Origin: Fusarium oxysporum f. sp. lycopersici 4287 | Lineage: Eukaryota > Ascomycota > Sordariomycetes > Hypocreales > Nectriaceae | DNA length: 64,000 nt | NCBI RefSeq assembly: GCF_000149955.1 | Contig: NC_030990.1 | Span: 4,329,482-4,393,481, forward strand | Direction of reading: 5' to 3' | Shown: piece after piece, positions 34,528 through 47,321 of the stretch | Numbering within the stretch: the first letter of the stretch is position 1 | How the letters are laid out: each line of letters starts with the position of its first letter | Notes under the pieces: generated by a model | Databases searched by the model: none | What the model saw: the letters and a program-made list of their open reading frames with translations, nothing else | What the model was told of the DNA's origin: nothing | Program-made: the position numbers and the translations under genes

Positions 34528-37500
34528 TGTGATATGTGTGTATAATTCGTCGCAGATATAGAGATTGGATCGGTCGGTACGCCTTCGAATCAGATTGTAG
34601 AGGGCAGGCTCGGCGCGAAGGAATAAACTGGGCCTGGGTACGTAGTGTGTGAGTGAGATCAACCAACAAAAGCTCTGTATCGGAAGACGGCAGAGGAATA
34701 GAGAAAGGGTTCAAGCTTGGATCAGGCCTCAAAAGACAAGACAAACTCAGGAGTTCAGGGGCCCTCTCTGTGCCTTGCCTTTGCGATTTCTCCCCCCCTG
34801 TACCAAAAAAAAAGCCATGGCTCTTCTGGGAAAAGCTCGGCTATGTACGGAACACACTCTAGAAGCCCGCTGATCCATATTTTGTGCATTTGACGCTAGA
34901 AGAGAAACGGAACAACTCCGTTCTGTTGGTCTCACGCCAAGAATTTTGGTAGTCTAGGATTCTGACACGGTCTCTTCGTAAAACGAGCTTGGTCGCTTGG
35001 CTCATGAAAGAACACCGTGAGGGAAACGTTGCAGCTTCAGCTCAGGGGCTGATCCGGCTCCTCTTACCGGAGACCCGTTTTCTCGTCTAACCTCCACGAT
35101 ATAATCGTCGGAATATTAATATTTGCTTTTGTTGTACGTAAAAAGCGCGGGTTAACAACAGATTAACTTCTTCCCCTCCCCCGTGGGACACTAGGAAGAT
35201 TCATCTAGCGACGATGGTAGGGCTTGGTGTGTTTTGAGGGGTTCAAGATGACACCAGACACTGCAACATTTGCTCAAATACCATTTACTCGCCTGCTTTT
35301 TGCATAATTCCTGATGTCTCAAGCTAATACTGCGATAATCACCCAAGGAACCAATAACATACTCCAGTCAATTCTCCAACGACGATCCAATTCCTCAAGA
35401 CAATCAACACGGCAATAATCACTGAAAGAACAGCACAATCGGGCCGAGACGGTAACACTTGCGGGGGCTGCTTACGGTGCTCCAGCGCTGTAAGAAATGG
35501 AAATCCACCGTCGCCCGCCGTTTCACTCGGAAAACTGAAGTGTGCTGTAGCGAGGGGAGGCCTTGTAAGTGGATAGCGGACATGGATCCCATGGTCCAGT
35601 GAAATTGTTTTATAGATTCTGGACTTGATAACTTTTCGTAATGAGAAAGAGGGAAAATGTCTCAATTAATGGGACTCGATGAACAGAAAAGAAAACGTCA
35701 GAATACGGGCGCATCGAGATTGTAATTTAATTGTCCGTAAAAAAATTGAAGATCTCGGGTTTATCGCTGTACAGAGTAAACTCAATCAGGCTCTGATCAG
35801 CTTCTGCAAGTAATTTTTTTTCTTCTACTTTTGAAGAAGAATTCTAGACTCTTTCTTTTTTACAAGGATATTTTAATATTACCTGTCATATCGAGCTTGA
35901 TCCCCCGAATTACGGAAATTGAGCGACCATTAAATCCCGATAAAAACGGACAGTCCAATAATTGACCATTAGTTACCTTGCAGCCTTGATATCCCGTCTT
36001 TCTCGGTAGCCAGAAGAACAATAGTGTCTTTTACTAGCAGGCTCTGGGGTGGCAATGCATCGTATGATGTGCTTGCGAACCAACGCATTATAGCTGAGCG
36101 ATGGCCTTGTTTTTGCTGTGTTGGTTTGGACGCATGAAATGAACATACGACTACGGTGAGCTGGAAACTAGCCTGCGACGGTCTCGGGATCGGGAGGTTG
36201 CTTCCGCGTGAAGCTTGTTCGTATATTTGTGGCCACTGGTGGCATGGATGGTCGTGCGTTGGTTGACTTGTTGAAACATTCGGATGTTAACGACTGGCCT
36301 TTGACGACTTGAAGTCTCCGATTGAACCTCCATATGCTTTCAAACTTCTGCAAGCACGCGGCAATAAGCACTAAGCTGCACGGCGCTTGAATGACCCCTG
36401 AGGGCAATGGCCCTTATGCTTGGACAATCACATGCTGGGTATTTAAGCTTAAACACGTGTGCAAGGTTGACTTGCATTACTTCATCCTCGGCCTAAGCAA
36501 GTCCCTCAAGACCTTCAATATGCGTAGAGACAAACACAGGAACCTAACATTAAATGGATTCGTATGTTCTTGGCGATATGATGTATCATGAACAGATCTC
36601 GGCATTGAAGGACTGCGAAAGATGAGACATGCTACTTTGGTAACTACTCGCTCCTTCGCCCCTGGGGCAAGAAATCTTTGTGAAAGTCTTCTAGAAGTAA
36701 GACAAGGGGGCTTTTCTATTTTTAAAATGGAACCAAGGTCTTCCGTAGGGCGTCGAAACAAAGTATCATGGTCGAAGCGTGATAAAGCTTGCATTTAGCC
36801 CCTAATGTCTCGAGCAGAGTCTTGGGCGTTTCAGGGCACTCGTTGAAGCATTGGGCAAGCTGGACAGAAGTGAACTGTTGCAAACATCCCGGATCCTTTG
36901 ACTGAGTGAGTGTCTTTGAGAGAAAGAGCATCGTGTTGTGTCAAGTTGTCCGGCACGGGCTGCTTGTTATGCACCCATTTCGATTTAGCTGAGTATTAAC
37001 ATCGTTCGACTAACAGACAAAACTTGAACTAAGATCTGAAGTAAACTAAGTAAGAGATAAGTCGAGAAGCATATTATAAGTGAAATAATTTCTATAAGAT
37101 ACTTATTATAAATAAGCAGAGATAGCATATTTCAAGGTTTATCGAAAGCAGTCATCTGACCAAATAATTAAGCCATAGCAAAACGGCCTCATCTTGAGAT
37201 AAGTGCATGCCTAAGAATTAGTTTCCACTATTTTGAAGCCTAAGAGCTGAGCAAGATCTTTGAAAGGTGTGCTGTTGTGTATCAGGCACCTGCTGAACAG
37301 TTTCAAGCAGCCCTCAACATCCCCCATTGGAATCTCGAGGTGACAACAGATATGATCCTGATCCTTTATGGCACCTGGGTCATAAGAGAAGCTGTATAAT
37401 AAAAAGTTTATAAAGAGATAGCTCTTCAAAATCCTTTCTTGCATTGTTTGAGAGAGAACTCTTACCATCACAAAACACAACGATAAAGGAGGTAGGCTAG

Positions 37501-38210
37501 CTTTTCAATACTGGATCATGAAGAACATGTTGTTTAAACAAGTTTTCATTAATGTTCTGATTTTTGGCAATTATCCTCCCGAGCCAGCCTGGAGATCTTT
37601 CAATTGCTGGGTTTTGAAACCGATAGGGGCGACTTCTTCTGCTGAAGTTGATATGTCGATTCCACCGAACACTGATTTGAGTTACAATGAGTAGTTTATA
37701 TGCATAAAAAGTCTATGATGGGCTGAAAGCCGATATGTTAGGGTCTAGTCGCTTTAGAGAAGCGGTATCCTTCCGACATCAATGCGTGAACCTAAACAGC
37801 TCTTGTTCCTGCAATGTCCAAACCATCCAATACTCTAAAACCAGCTAACGCTCTTATGTATGCGGATCTTTCGTGAAAGTCGTCTTTTCTGTTTTGATTA
37901 TTTAACCTCAAGTTTGTAGAATCAACGTGACTTAGCCGATATGCCAGCGGGCGTTACATTTGGACCTGGTTGAATTAAGCTTATTTCTTAGCCGACCAGT
38001 CTCACAAGTTTCATCTAATAGAGTTCATGTAGCGAATTGCTTCTTTGGGAAGGAGCATAGATGCTAGCATCCTTTGTAGGCATGCCGTGGTTTATGTTCA
38101 TCATGGCAATGGCTTCCATCTGATGATGTCCGTACTGGAAATTTGCTGTGCCTAATCATGTCGAGGGTATATGTTGAATTTCATTATCTACATAGAACTT
38201 CAAGGTACTT
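34528..38210. other. Intergenic, 3.7 kb, partly AT-rich
   Basis: No supported gene. Two minus-strand frames (36722-36931 and 37211-37480) have somewhat protein-like composition but no motif and no clear splice connection. 37020-37140 is strongly AT-rich and may be an old repeat relic. Confidence 0.45.
37020..37140. other. AT-rich island
   Basis: A run dominated by A/T with many TpA steps (taagtaagagataag, atattataag, acttattataaataag). This resembles sequence decayed by repeat-induced point mutation, but it is too short to identify an element. Confidence 0.3.
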
Positions 38211-39884
38211 CTACTGGTTGACCTTTGAAACCACTGGGTCAGCCGTCTTCTCTCCGTCTCCTCCCTCTCGGTCACTTGCCCCATCGACAATACTTCCAGA
38301 GCTTTCCTCATCAGACACTCTCGAGTCGATCGCAGTACCCTCATAACCACCCTTAACAAGCTGAGGATTCCTTCGAGCCCACCATAGCAAGCCAAGCTGG
38401 ACAAAAACCGATGCAAAAGACATCGCTGTGGCCAGTGGAAATCCAATAGGATATTGTGGGGCGTCTGCAACTCTGAAAGCACGAAGTGGAATCGTTGCAT
38501 GGCCGATATACACGATCATAACTGTGATCGCAACGACAATTGCTCTCGCTTCAGGCTCCTTTCTCATAAGTTCAGCAAACCACGCCATCAGTGAAGGAGC
38601 TCCGGCGTTGGCAGCATAGGTCATGAAGTAGAATGCCATAACGACCTTCTGATCTGAAGGCCAAGCACAAAGCACGCAAAGCAGGACACCAAATGAGAAT
38701 GTAGATCCAGTACTGATCTGCCATCTCCAATGTTTCCAGTCCGACAAGCCGTTCAAAATAAGATTGGAAACAATCTGAAGAGCATAACCGCCCAGGGGGA
38801 GGACATTGACCTGGTATGTGCTATACATACGATTACCAGCCGCGTCCTTGAGACTCTCGATGTAAAGAACAAAGTACGAAGTGGCGCGGTGAGCCCAGGC
38901 ATTCAAGGCAAAAGCAACGAGGAAGAAGTACGTCACAGGATGGACGATCAACTTGCGCAACTTCTGCTTCAAGACAGCCGGAGGGATAAGTTTCGACGTA
39001 TTTGCGCCAAAGCCCTCCATTCGCTCACGAGATAACTTCTTCTCATCCTCTGTCAACCACTTCGCACGTGTGTACGCAGGCGTATCAGGAATGATGAAGA
39101 AGCCAACAATTCCCTGAGCGATGGTAATAACACCTGAAACAATGAAAAGCCACTGCCATCCAGCTATTCCATGAGCGCCGTTTAGGTTACGGTACAGAGC
39201 TGCTTGGAGGGCACCGAGGAACATGGCTCCTGCGACGTCGGAAACATTGAAGCAGGCGATTCGGAAGGCGAGCTCTTTGGGTGTGTACCAGTTGAAGATG
39301 AGGGAGACGACACTGGGCCAGAAGACGGCTGAGAAGAGACCGAGGAAGAAGCGGAGGGCGTAGACGGTTGTTGCGTTTTGGGCTTTGCAGGTGCTGTTAT
39401 CTGTGTAAGTAAACTATGAAAGACCACACTGGAGCATAGAGACTTACACTATGACAAAGAGACCCCAGATGATCTCGCAAGTTGGTAGAAACAGGGATGG
39501 GCGGACCTAGTATCGAATTAGCATGACTCAAAGCACCAAGGTTGTTCAACTCACCCTCGTCTGAGCCAACTGCCCAGGAACAAGACCAATGGCATATCCA
39601 ATAGAGAAGTAGGTGTTGAAAAAGACCAACTCATTGCCGTACAGACTCAAAGCTTCTCGCATTCCGGAAACATATGCTTGTGTCGTTGCAGACTGATCCA
39701 TCTCCTTCATGATGCCAGCAATGAAAGTCCATGTCAGGAGAAGACAATCAAGCTTGAGAATTAAGACATGCCTAGGATTGCGAAAATAGGGAATCGCTTT
39801 GGAGATATGCTTAAAGATGCCCGTTTGAGGGGGATATGTTACAGTCTCAGCTGTATCTGTCCGTTGAGCAGTGACAGTCGCCAT
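38211..39884 (-). CDS. MFS transporter, anion:cation symporter (allantoate/pantothenate permease type)
   Basis: Exons 39884-39555, 39506-39448 and 39393-38211 give 523 residues; introns are 48 and 54 nt. The topology is that of a 12-helix major facilitator: a cytosolic N terminus ending in LDCLLLTW, KEMDQSATTQAYVSGM and then IGYAIGLVPGQL in the first helices, FFLGLFSAVFWPSVV near the middle of the first half, and a long loop before LIVHPVTYFFLV. This organisation matches the Dal5/Fen2/Tna1 group, which imports organic anions such as allantoate, pantothenate or nicotinate with protons. The C terminus is acidic and Ser-rich. The third exon uses an acceptor (AACAG) just beyond an alternative one (CACAG) that would give an immediate TAA, so the choice is forced. 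The substrate is unknown. Confidence 0.9.
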
Positions 39885-41154
39885 TATTACAGCTATCTCT
39901 CAAGAGAAATGAGTATGCACTGAGAACAAACAATGCAAAGATCCATTTATGAAAAGACGGCTCAGGGTTATATACATATCAACCATCACGACCCTGTCTT
40001 CACCTCATCCCCAACCCGACAAACCATGACAGATGTGAAACTCCAGATAGGAATTTAGCGGGTCAATCCAGCATCTGCAGTTCTCGCGTCATTCGCCGCC
40101 CAAAGAACGACATTCTCCCAAACGGGCGATATCTGTCGGCCAAGCCCCGACGCTTGCAGGTTAAGCTTATATCTTTATCACCGACGATTATGTGCTTTAT
40201 TATCATCGCATCGAGTGCGACTGTCTGCTCAGATCTATACCTTTCTCAAGGGGGAATCTGCTGGTGGAGGCGGACCGATCGCGAATGTATCAGCTTGACA
40301 GGGAAAATTAACGGATCTGGTAATTCTGCCGTATCGCGTGTTTATCTCTTACAAGTGGGGGGACATGGTGTAAGCGAAAATTATTGCCAAGAACAGGCAT
40401 ATCGCTTGATATCGCAAGACTCTTCATGGCTTGTGTAGATAGACTCGCGTCCGAATAACAAAGCTGATAAAAGCCAGCTGGATCCAAAGCACTTCAAGTT
40501 GGCATGAGCAATGTAGGAATTTGAAACCACCATAATCGAGGCAACGGCTGATTTGGTCCAGTATCAGGTCATCAAGACTATTACCATTCAAGGGTGTAGA
40601 GCATCATCGATACCAGAATAGCAAGGCAAAAGTGCAGACTCTTGTTGTTGGCTTGAATCTTCATGCGTAGTCATCGATGTAAAATGGAGAAATAACTCAC
40701 CGTATATCCAAGAAGAATATTTTGAGGCCACCCAGAACGTACACTCACATCTCATAGGTAGCCTACTTGCACTTTGCAACACCACTCCAAAGAATCACGC
40801 CTATAAAAGCTCGCCCATTAGAAGGTGCAGCTGCAATAATTACGCCACAACATAGACTGACACGCCCGATTGCCGTGTGTAGCTTTAGCTTTCCTGGGCA
40901 TCTGTCGTTGCAGAGCGATCGTCCCTCTCATGCCAATGTCTACAAAGCGCGGCTCTTCTTCCTAGCATATCTGAAGGAATATCCAATATCAACCAGCTCT
41001 TCTGTAGGTTACCATTGTCAAAGCATTACTTGCAGCAGTCAAAGCGAATTCAATCTGCCAAGATACGAGTCTATCTCTCCTGCTAAATCTCTATGTATAT
41101 CCCCTTGCATTATGCCTTGAAGAAATATGACTAACTGAGAGTAGCCACGTTAAG
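39885..41154. other. Intergenic, divergent promoter region
   Basis: It holds the MFS promoter (TATATA-like sequence near 39968-39974, about 90 bases before the ATG) and the region ahead of the small acidic gene. No further gene is seen. Confidence 0.45.
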
Positions 41155-41364
41155 ATGTCTTCAGAGTGGAAGCCTGATTACCGGAAGGAGGATAATGGTG
41201 CTCCAGTCTACGATCAAAAGGAGGAACAGCCTGGTCCAGCATATGAGGATAACTCTGCTGAAGTTGTATTTGAGGGAGGCAGGGATTCTGGAAGTGGCTG
41301 GAATACTGATGAAGCAAATGAGAGCCTGTCTGATAGCTTATCTTCTAGTGGATCCTCGTCTTAG
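41155..41364 (+). CDS. Possible small acidic Ser-rich protein
   Basis: A 69-residue frame starting MSSEWKPDYRKED and ending in a poly-Ser/Gly tail. It is acidic (many Glu/Asp), hydrophilic and probably disordered, with no signal peptide. The ATG has A at -3. A CTAAC...TAG sequence just upstream (41130-41145) looks like the end of an intron in the leader, which supports transcription. I do not recognise a family; it may be a chance frame. Confidence 0.4.
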   Translation: MSSEWKPDYRKEDNGAPVYDQKEEQPGPAYEDNSAEVVFEGGRDSGSGWNTDEANESLSDSLSSSGSSS

Positions 41365-41964
41365 TTGAGGAGCTTGGAAGTCTGAGTGACTAATATATAA
41401 ATATTTCTGTATATAGAGTAACGGTTGAGAAGAAACACTGCTGTTACGTATGTATTAGGAGTGCGTTTAGCGCAGTGATAAATGGACTTTATGGTTGTTA
41501 AGGCCATATAATCAGAAGCTGTATTCTTGTCTTGTTGTGAGATGGGCGTGGCTCATAATGCCCCCTGCAACGAGAGGCACATTCTTTATGTGTTTTAAGC
41601 TCCGTCATGTGCGCCGTGTTGACTGAGATGTCAACAATGCGAGAGTCAGATGAAACAGAGCATGCCAAGCACATCATCCGAAATGATCCAGTGCCAAAGA
41701 AGCAACTCAGCAATATGATTGTCAAAAGCATCAGTCACAGTTCCCAGTAATCATAGTTGAAAGCAAAAAGAGCGTCATTATTAGTTGACTACAGATAGGT
41801 TATTCCCAAAAACCCCAGTAGAATTGAAACTGCATTAAGTCTAACTACAAAGTCAGTGGCACAAGACAATGCCACCATTTGTATTGCGGATCTTCCCAAA
41901 GAGAAAACCAGAAAGGAAGGCAAACGTTCAAGATCAGAAACTCAACTCAAGCTGTGTGAGTCGC
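41365..41964. other. Spacer between convergent genes
   Basis: About 600 bases of 3' regions; nothing else seen. Confidence 0.45.
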
Positions 41965-44142
41965 TTAGAGAAGAGCGGCAACAGCAGCGAGGAGAGCAAG
42001 GGCGCTGACGGCCTGCTTGCCAGCGCTGCTGACAATGACGGGGACACAGTGGTCACCCTCGCAGCTGGAGCCGCTCTCGCCCTTGGATCCAGAGCCCTCG
42101 GAGCCGCTCTCGCCCTTGGAGCCGGAACCCTCGGAGCCACTCTCGCCCTTAGAGCCGGAACCCTCAGAGCCGGAGCTGCCCTTGGAGCCAGAGCCCTCAG
42201 AGCCGGAGCCACCGTTGGAGCCGTTGCCTCCGTTTCCACCGTTTCCACCGTTACCTCCGTTTCCGCCATTGCCACCGTTACCGCCGTTACCGCCGTTGCC
42301 ACCCTTGGAGCCACCACCGTTGGTAGGGCAGGTATCCTTGGTGCAGCTGGGGACCTCGGCCTCCTTGCACTCAGCGGGGGTACCCCAGGAGTTCTCCCAA
42401 GGCTTGTAGACGACATCACCGTGCTCGCAGACATCGCAGTCAGCGGGAACGAAGAAGTTCTTCTGGTTGTACCAGTCGTGGCACTCCTCAGGTTTGTAGA
42501 CGGTGAGACCGTGGCAGCTGCCGTTGGAGCAGTACTTGGGGACGTACTGAGAGCCACCCTGGCAATCGCAAGCCTCAGAGATGTAGACAAGCTCACCGTC
42601 GCACTCATCACCAGGGTAAGAAACGAAGATGTAGACAACCTTGGAGCCGTTGTCGTTCTCGGGGTAGCACTTGCCGTTGGAGCAGACGTAGATGGCAGTG
42701 ACGGTCTGGGTCTCAGTGGCAGTGGCATCGGAGATGGTGGTGGTGAAGGTGGTGGTCAGGGTAAACTGGTCAGTGACAGTAGCAGTGAGGACATCGGTGA
42801 TGGTGACATCAGGGCCGTTGACAGCGACGTAGACAGTGAGGCGGATGGTGTTGGGGATAGCCTGGCGGGCCTGGATGCGGCTGCGGCGAGCAAGAGGAGC
42901 ATCACCACCACAGAACTCAGAGTCGTCTCCGGGGCACTCGATGTCACACTGGTCAGAGTCCACACGGCTGGTGTTGTCACCATCGATCTCGTCACCGGCA
43001 TAGCAATCCTCATCGTGGACACCGAAGTAAGCGCGGCCCTCGGCGAGGCTGGCGCAGAGGTTGAGGTCCATGGAGCCAGAAGATTGAAGAAGCTCGAAGG
43101 TAGGGAAGCCATTAGTTGAGCCGACACAGCCGAAGAAAACAAAGTCGCCGATGGAGCCGGGGAAGCCAGGAGCAGATGTTGCAGAAGAAGTAGGAGCAGT
43201 GGTCTCAGTACCGGTAGGCTGGATGGTCTCGCCCTCGGAGTTGGTGGTGGCACCCTCAGAGTTGGTAGCAGCAGTCTCAGTCTCGGTGCCGGTCTGGGTG
43301 CCAGTAGGGAAGACAGTCTCGCCCTCGCTGTTGGTGGTGGCACCCTCAGAGTTGGTGGCAGCAGTCTCAGTCTCGGTGCCAGTCTCAGTGCCAGTAGGCT
43401 GGATGGTCTCGCCCTCAGAGTTGGTAGTAGCGCCCTCAGAGTTGGTGTTGGTAGGCTCAGCAGTGCCAGTGGTGTCGGTTCCAGTAGTACCGCTGCCGTT
43501 GCCGCCACCGTTACCGGCACCAGGGTTGCTGGAACCAGGGGGGCCGACAGCGAGATCAGAGACTTCGAGGCGGGAGGAGGTAGCACCACAAGACTGAACA
43601 AACTCGACGTTGGGGGCGTTACCAGTGGAAGGAGTGCTATCAGAACTCTTGGAGGCAGAGCCGGTGGAGAGACCCTCAGAGAAGACGCTCACACCGTCAA
43701 CAGTGACGTCAAGGGTGCAGTCGGTCTCAGCACGCTTCCGGGTCTCGAGGAGCTCGACGAGGATCTCCCAGAGGATGATGAACAAGTTTCCAACGGGGAA
43801 GTCGTTGAAGGTGTCGTCGGGAATACCAATGGAGAAGGAAGCAATGCCATTGGGACCAGCGAACAGGGAACTATAGTGCTGATTAGAGTTTGTGACCGAG
43901 TCGCGGGCCGTTTGGGAGTAGACTTACATAGCGATACTTCCATCGGGGCGAGTGACAAACGAAGCGCCAGGTCCCAGGCTAGCACCGCCGAGGTCGACAG
44001 GCTGAGCAGCACCAGCAGAGCCGGTGGGAGCAGCCTCAGAGGTAGTGGTAGCGGTCTCAGTAGCAGGGATACTGGAGTTGGTGAATCGCTGACCCATGAC
44101 GCTCGAGGCCGCAGCCAGGAGCAAACCGGTAGAGAAACGCAT
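41965..44142 (-). CDS. WSC-domain GPI-anchored cell-wall protein
   Basis: Exons 44142-43928 and 43870-41965 encode 706 residues. Order of parts: signal peptide (1-18, ending VMG); a globular N-terminal region with SLFAGPNGIASFSIG and a hydrophobic helix FIILWEILVELL; a Gly-rich linker; about three 30-residue Thr/Glu/Asn repeats (TNSEGATTNSEGET...); a Cys-rich WSC domain at about 310-395 (FFGCVG...CASLAEGRAYFGVHDEDCY...CPGDDSEFCGG); a Thr-rich stalk; a second Cys-rich block with CSNGKCYP and CSNGSCHG motifs; GGN repeats; SEGSGSKG repeats; and a hydrophobic tail (SALALLAAVAALL) after a Ser/Ala region that fits a GPI-attachment signal. WSC domains bind wall glucans and occur in wall-integrity sensors, but there is no internal membrane helix or cytoplasmic tail here, so an adhesin or structural wall role is more likely than sensing. 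The promoter has a TATA box at 44291. Confidence 0.88.
42050..42200. repeat. Tandem repeat encoding SEGSGSKG
   Basis: About 30-36-bp near-identical units in the 3' coding end of the WSC gene (GAGCCGGAACCCTCGGAGCC-type on the plus strand), four to five copies. They form a flexible stalk next to the membrane anchor. Confidence 0.75.
42225..42310. repeat. 9-bp tandem repeat encoding GGN
   Basis: Roughly nine units of a 9-bp motif (CCACCGTTA/CCTCCGTTT) encode consecutive Gly-Gly-Asn; a stalk-like low-complexity segment. Confidence 0.8.
43185..43455. repeat. 90-bp tandem repeat in the WSC gene
   Basis: Three copies, the last incomplete, of a 30-residue unit (TNSEGATTNSEGET(I/V)xPTGT...). Copies are nearly identical in DNA, pointing to recent duplication and likely length variation between strains. 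Confidence 0.8.
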
Positions 44143-47100
44143 GATTAGGTAACTTTTTTGCTGTTGAGCGAATGTATTAAAGAGTGAATGAAAGAATGTG
44201 TTCTTTGTTTGTAAACGAATGGACCTGGTCCTCGATGGGAAGATTGGAAGTGAGGATGAGATGAGAATATTCTGGACAAGAACACCAGCCTCTATATATA
44301 CAGATTTTCCCACTTCACATCAACAATTCCTTACTCTATGATATTTCCGTTATCCGCCCTTTGGAATATTGGTCTCCTGCATGCAAACATTCCTGATACA
44401 CGGTTGCTAGATCCGAAAGCATGCAAGGGCGATACCATCACTCCACCCGGTGTGGACCAAAAGCAGATGGTTGATGAAAATGTCTCACCAGCACAGGCAC
44501 GATCAACCAGTCTAGACGATAATATTCCATTCTTCAAGGTTTTTGGCTAGCTATTTGCAGACTACCGCTCAAGCTACTTTTTTTTGCTTTCGTATTTACG
44601 GAGTGTGCTTTTGGAGTTGAAGATATGGAAGCGGCCCCCTATGTCTCCCTTGATAAGGCAATTTCACCGAGGAATTCCAACAACGGTTTTCTGTACCTAT
44701 TCAATAATAAAATAAGCAAAATCTTGGAGTTGTCACCAAGTTTTACAGGCGTACCAAGCTTTTGTTGACCAGCCACACCAAGAGTCGTTATCAAACCACC
44801 ATAGCAATAAAGTTGTTACCGCACATATCTCCCACAAGCGATAACAGAGACAAGCCAAGACTTGACAAGAAATGCAACAATACCTTAGTTTAAAGTCAAA
44901 CAATCCTTTTTCCACTTATCACATTTCCCCATTAATGCCCGTGACAACAGCCTGTACTGAAAACCTCCTCATCTGGTGGCTTCAGCAACAAAATTTCAAA
45001 AGGTATGCTCTTGATCTGCGCGGCCCAGACACGGCGTAGGGCCAGAATCAGAATTGTCCAGTAGGGAGAAGAACGAGTGTCACTTTCCTTTCATTGAGAC
45101 CAGTGGCGAAATCGGCTGCACCCATCGCCCGACGAAGCCAGTGGACTGTCAATGTCTGAACCAGTGAGATCTCTGTGCCTTGCATGAGGTCGGACGCGTA
45201 AGTGGTAATTTACAGTGTTTCTCCCGCAATTGCTTAGCTATGTGGCTGGAAATTCTTGTGTGTGGTTGATGTTGCACTTTGATCCTGCGGTAAGCCCTTT
45301 TGGATGATTCTGTTTGAATGGTTGCGGAGATATGGTGTGGTTCAGATTACCGGAAACAAGGAACCGATGCTGGGTCATTTGATCATGTCTTGATCTAGTG
45401 TGTTGTCTCCAACGATCGCTAAGTGGATGCGATGAGAGAGCTATCAATCAGATTGATAGCAAGATACTACAGTATCTTACAACGGTTCTACGACGGATCA
45501 TCATGCTAAACAAAACAACAGGCCCAAGCTTCATCATTGACTCCGGCTGGTGACATACATACAATGCCATGTAATCTGCACATTGGGATCTGGATGTCAC
45601 TGATGCAAGGGCAAATCGTCTTGCCCGTGGTTATTGACGGGAACCTACCCTATGCTATTTCAAGAAAACTGCAAGAGTGACAGCGCTTATCCTTAGCGTT
45701 TGAACTAAACGGCAGCCCAGCTGAGCGCCGTTTGCGGTTCGACGTTTGGTGGAGCGTTGGAAAGCGTTGGGACTTGTTGTTGCTAGCGCGCCTAATCACG
45801 TCAATCACTTGATGTAAGGTTTATTACCACGGTAATATTCGGTTCCGAAAGTTTATTGCACTGCGGAATTGAACCCAATGATGTGATCTGATGATTGCTC
45901 GAGTGGTGATGCTTGGCACTGCCATTATTCATCCCCTCTAGGCGGCCGCTCAGCAACCAATTCGTATAGCAAACAGAGGAATGAACAAGAGTATGCAGTG
46001 AATTACCCGACATCGAACCCGCAAAATCCCCCTCCCTGACCCCAGTCCCCTCCAGCCTTGTAAGGTACCTAGCGCTGTACTCCCACGGAGATCAAACAAA
46101 CCCGCAGTGAATATTCCCCTGCATCGACAGCCCTGGAGACGACATTTCTTGCGATCTTGCCAAGATGGAATGCAGAATTTGTGTCTCAGGAACAAGCTTT
46201 GGCTCCCGAGTCCGAGGCTGAGAAGGATAATTGGCGAAGAACAGAGATGTGAGACACTGCAAGGGTGTTGCCTGTGCTACCCCCTTTGTCGAGATGTTGC
46301 GATGGAATGTGAAGCGGCGAAGAAAGAGGGGGGGGGGCCGAGCGGTGATCTTTGGAATGGTGTTATGAGAGGTCTATGACGATGGGAATAATTGGATTTG
46401 ATTTAGGGTGAGTACTGGAAGAATGCTGAAATAGGAGAAGGAGGCTCTAACACTTACTGAGTCATTGTTAGATTGCCTGGCCTTCGCTTGTTGCCAGTGT
46501 ATTGATACAGCTAATACTACTGCTAATCGCGGTGAAATGAATATTTGTCAGTTGGTTTGTCGGACATTTTTGCAGTCTAAAAAAAAACTACGAATAACCG
46601 TGTTATGATAATTAATATGACGCTTTCTAGCTCACCGGGGTAATAACTCGAAGTATCTGTTGAGCTGCTATGATTACTTGATCGAGATTGCTTCGAAATG
46701 TCGTGGTTACCCTGTACTCCAACTGGTGTGACATTGTCTTGGAAGCGCGGATATCCGGCAAAAGACTCGTGTCGATGACGGAAGTAAATCGCAAGTCACT
46801 CTTCAAGACGATCCTTCAAATGAAGCATTTGTGGGCAAGATTACGTCCAAAAGCGGTGGTATGTTGTGAGCGTGAATCCTCGTATTTTCCTTTACCGACC
46901 CGTCTTCCCGGATCATCGCAAACGGCCTCGTGCAATTGACTTTTGAACCGTTTTCCTTGGCAAGCCATTTCCAGTCGACACATGGTCTACACATGATTTA
47001 ATGACGTCGCACGAAGTTACACGGCGTTCCATTCATCGATCACGATTAATTAAGTCCGTCCCTCGCTTATAAGTGGAGGCAGCGACGCTTGCACGAGTCA

Positions 47101-47321
47101 CGATAATGGGGTAAACAAACTGGGGGAGCCATTTGTATATCAAGAGATAGACTGCCAATTAAAGTATACACTTCCATTTCCCAAACACATAAAACCAATT
47201 ATGATATCCATCAATATTTTACGCACCGCCCAAATGCTAGATGCACGCAACCATTATTTGCACCGTTCCAAATTATCGACATAGAATGACCGAGCAAACA
47301 TCTAATGGTAGTTTGAGCTGC
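44143..47321. other. Intergenic, 3.2 kb
   Basis: No supported gene. The left end is the WSC-gene promoter. A G run (nine G, about 46330-46338) and several short frames are present without motifs. Confidence 0.45.
44291..44300 (-). promoter_or_regulatory. TATA box of the WSC gene
   Basis: TATATATAGA on the minus strand lies about 150 bases upstream of the ATG at 44142, leaving a leader of about 120 nt. Confidence 0.55.

Noticed and set aside
36722..37480. Two minus-strand frames (69 and 89 codons) that might be exons of one gene
   Set aside because: No convincing donor/acceptor pair joins them in frame and neither has a recognisable domain; a decayed gene is possible but cannot be supported.
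41869..43119. 416-codon plus-strand open frame, Ala/Gly/Val-rich
   Set aside because: It lies wholly antisense to the WSC wall-protein gene, whose repeats keep the opposite frame open; composition is that of a mirror frame and no domain is seen.
45995..46025. GGGTTCGATGTCGGG on the minus strand, like a tRNA T-arm
   Set aside because: The five-base T stem does not pair and no D-arm or anticodon arm is found at the right distance.
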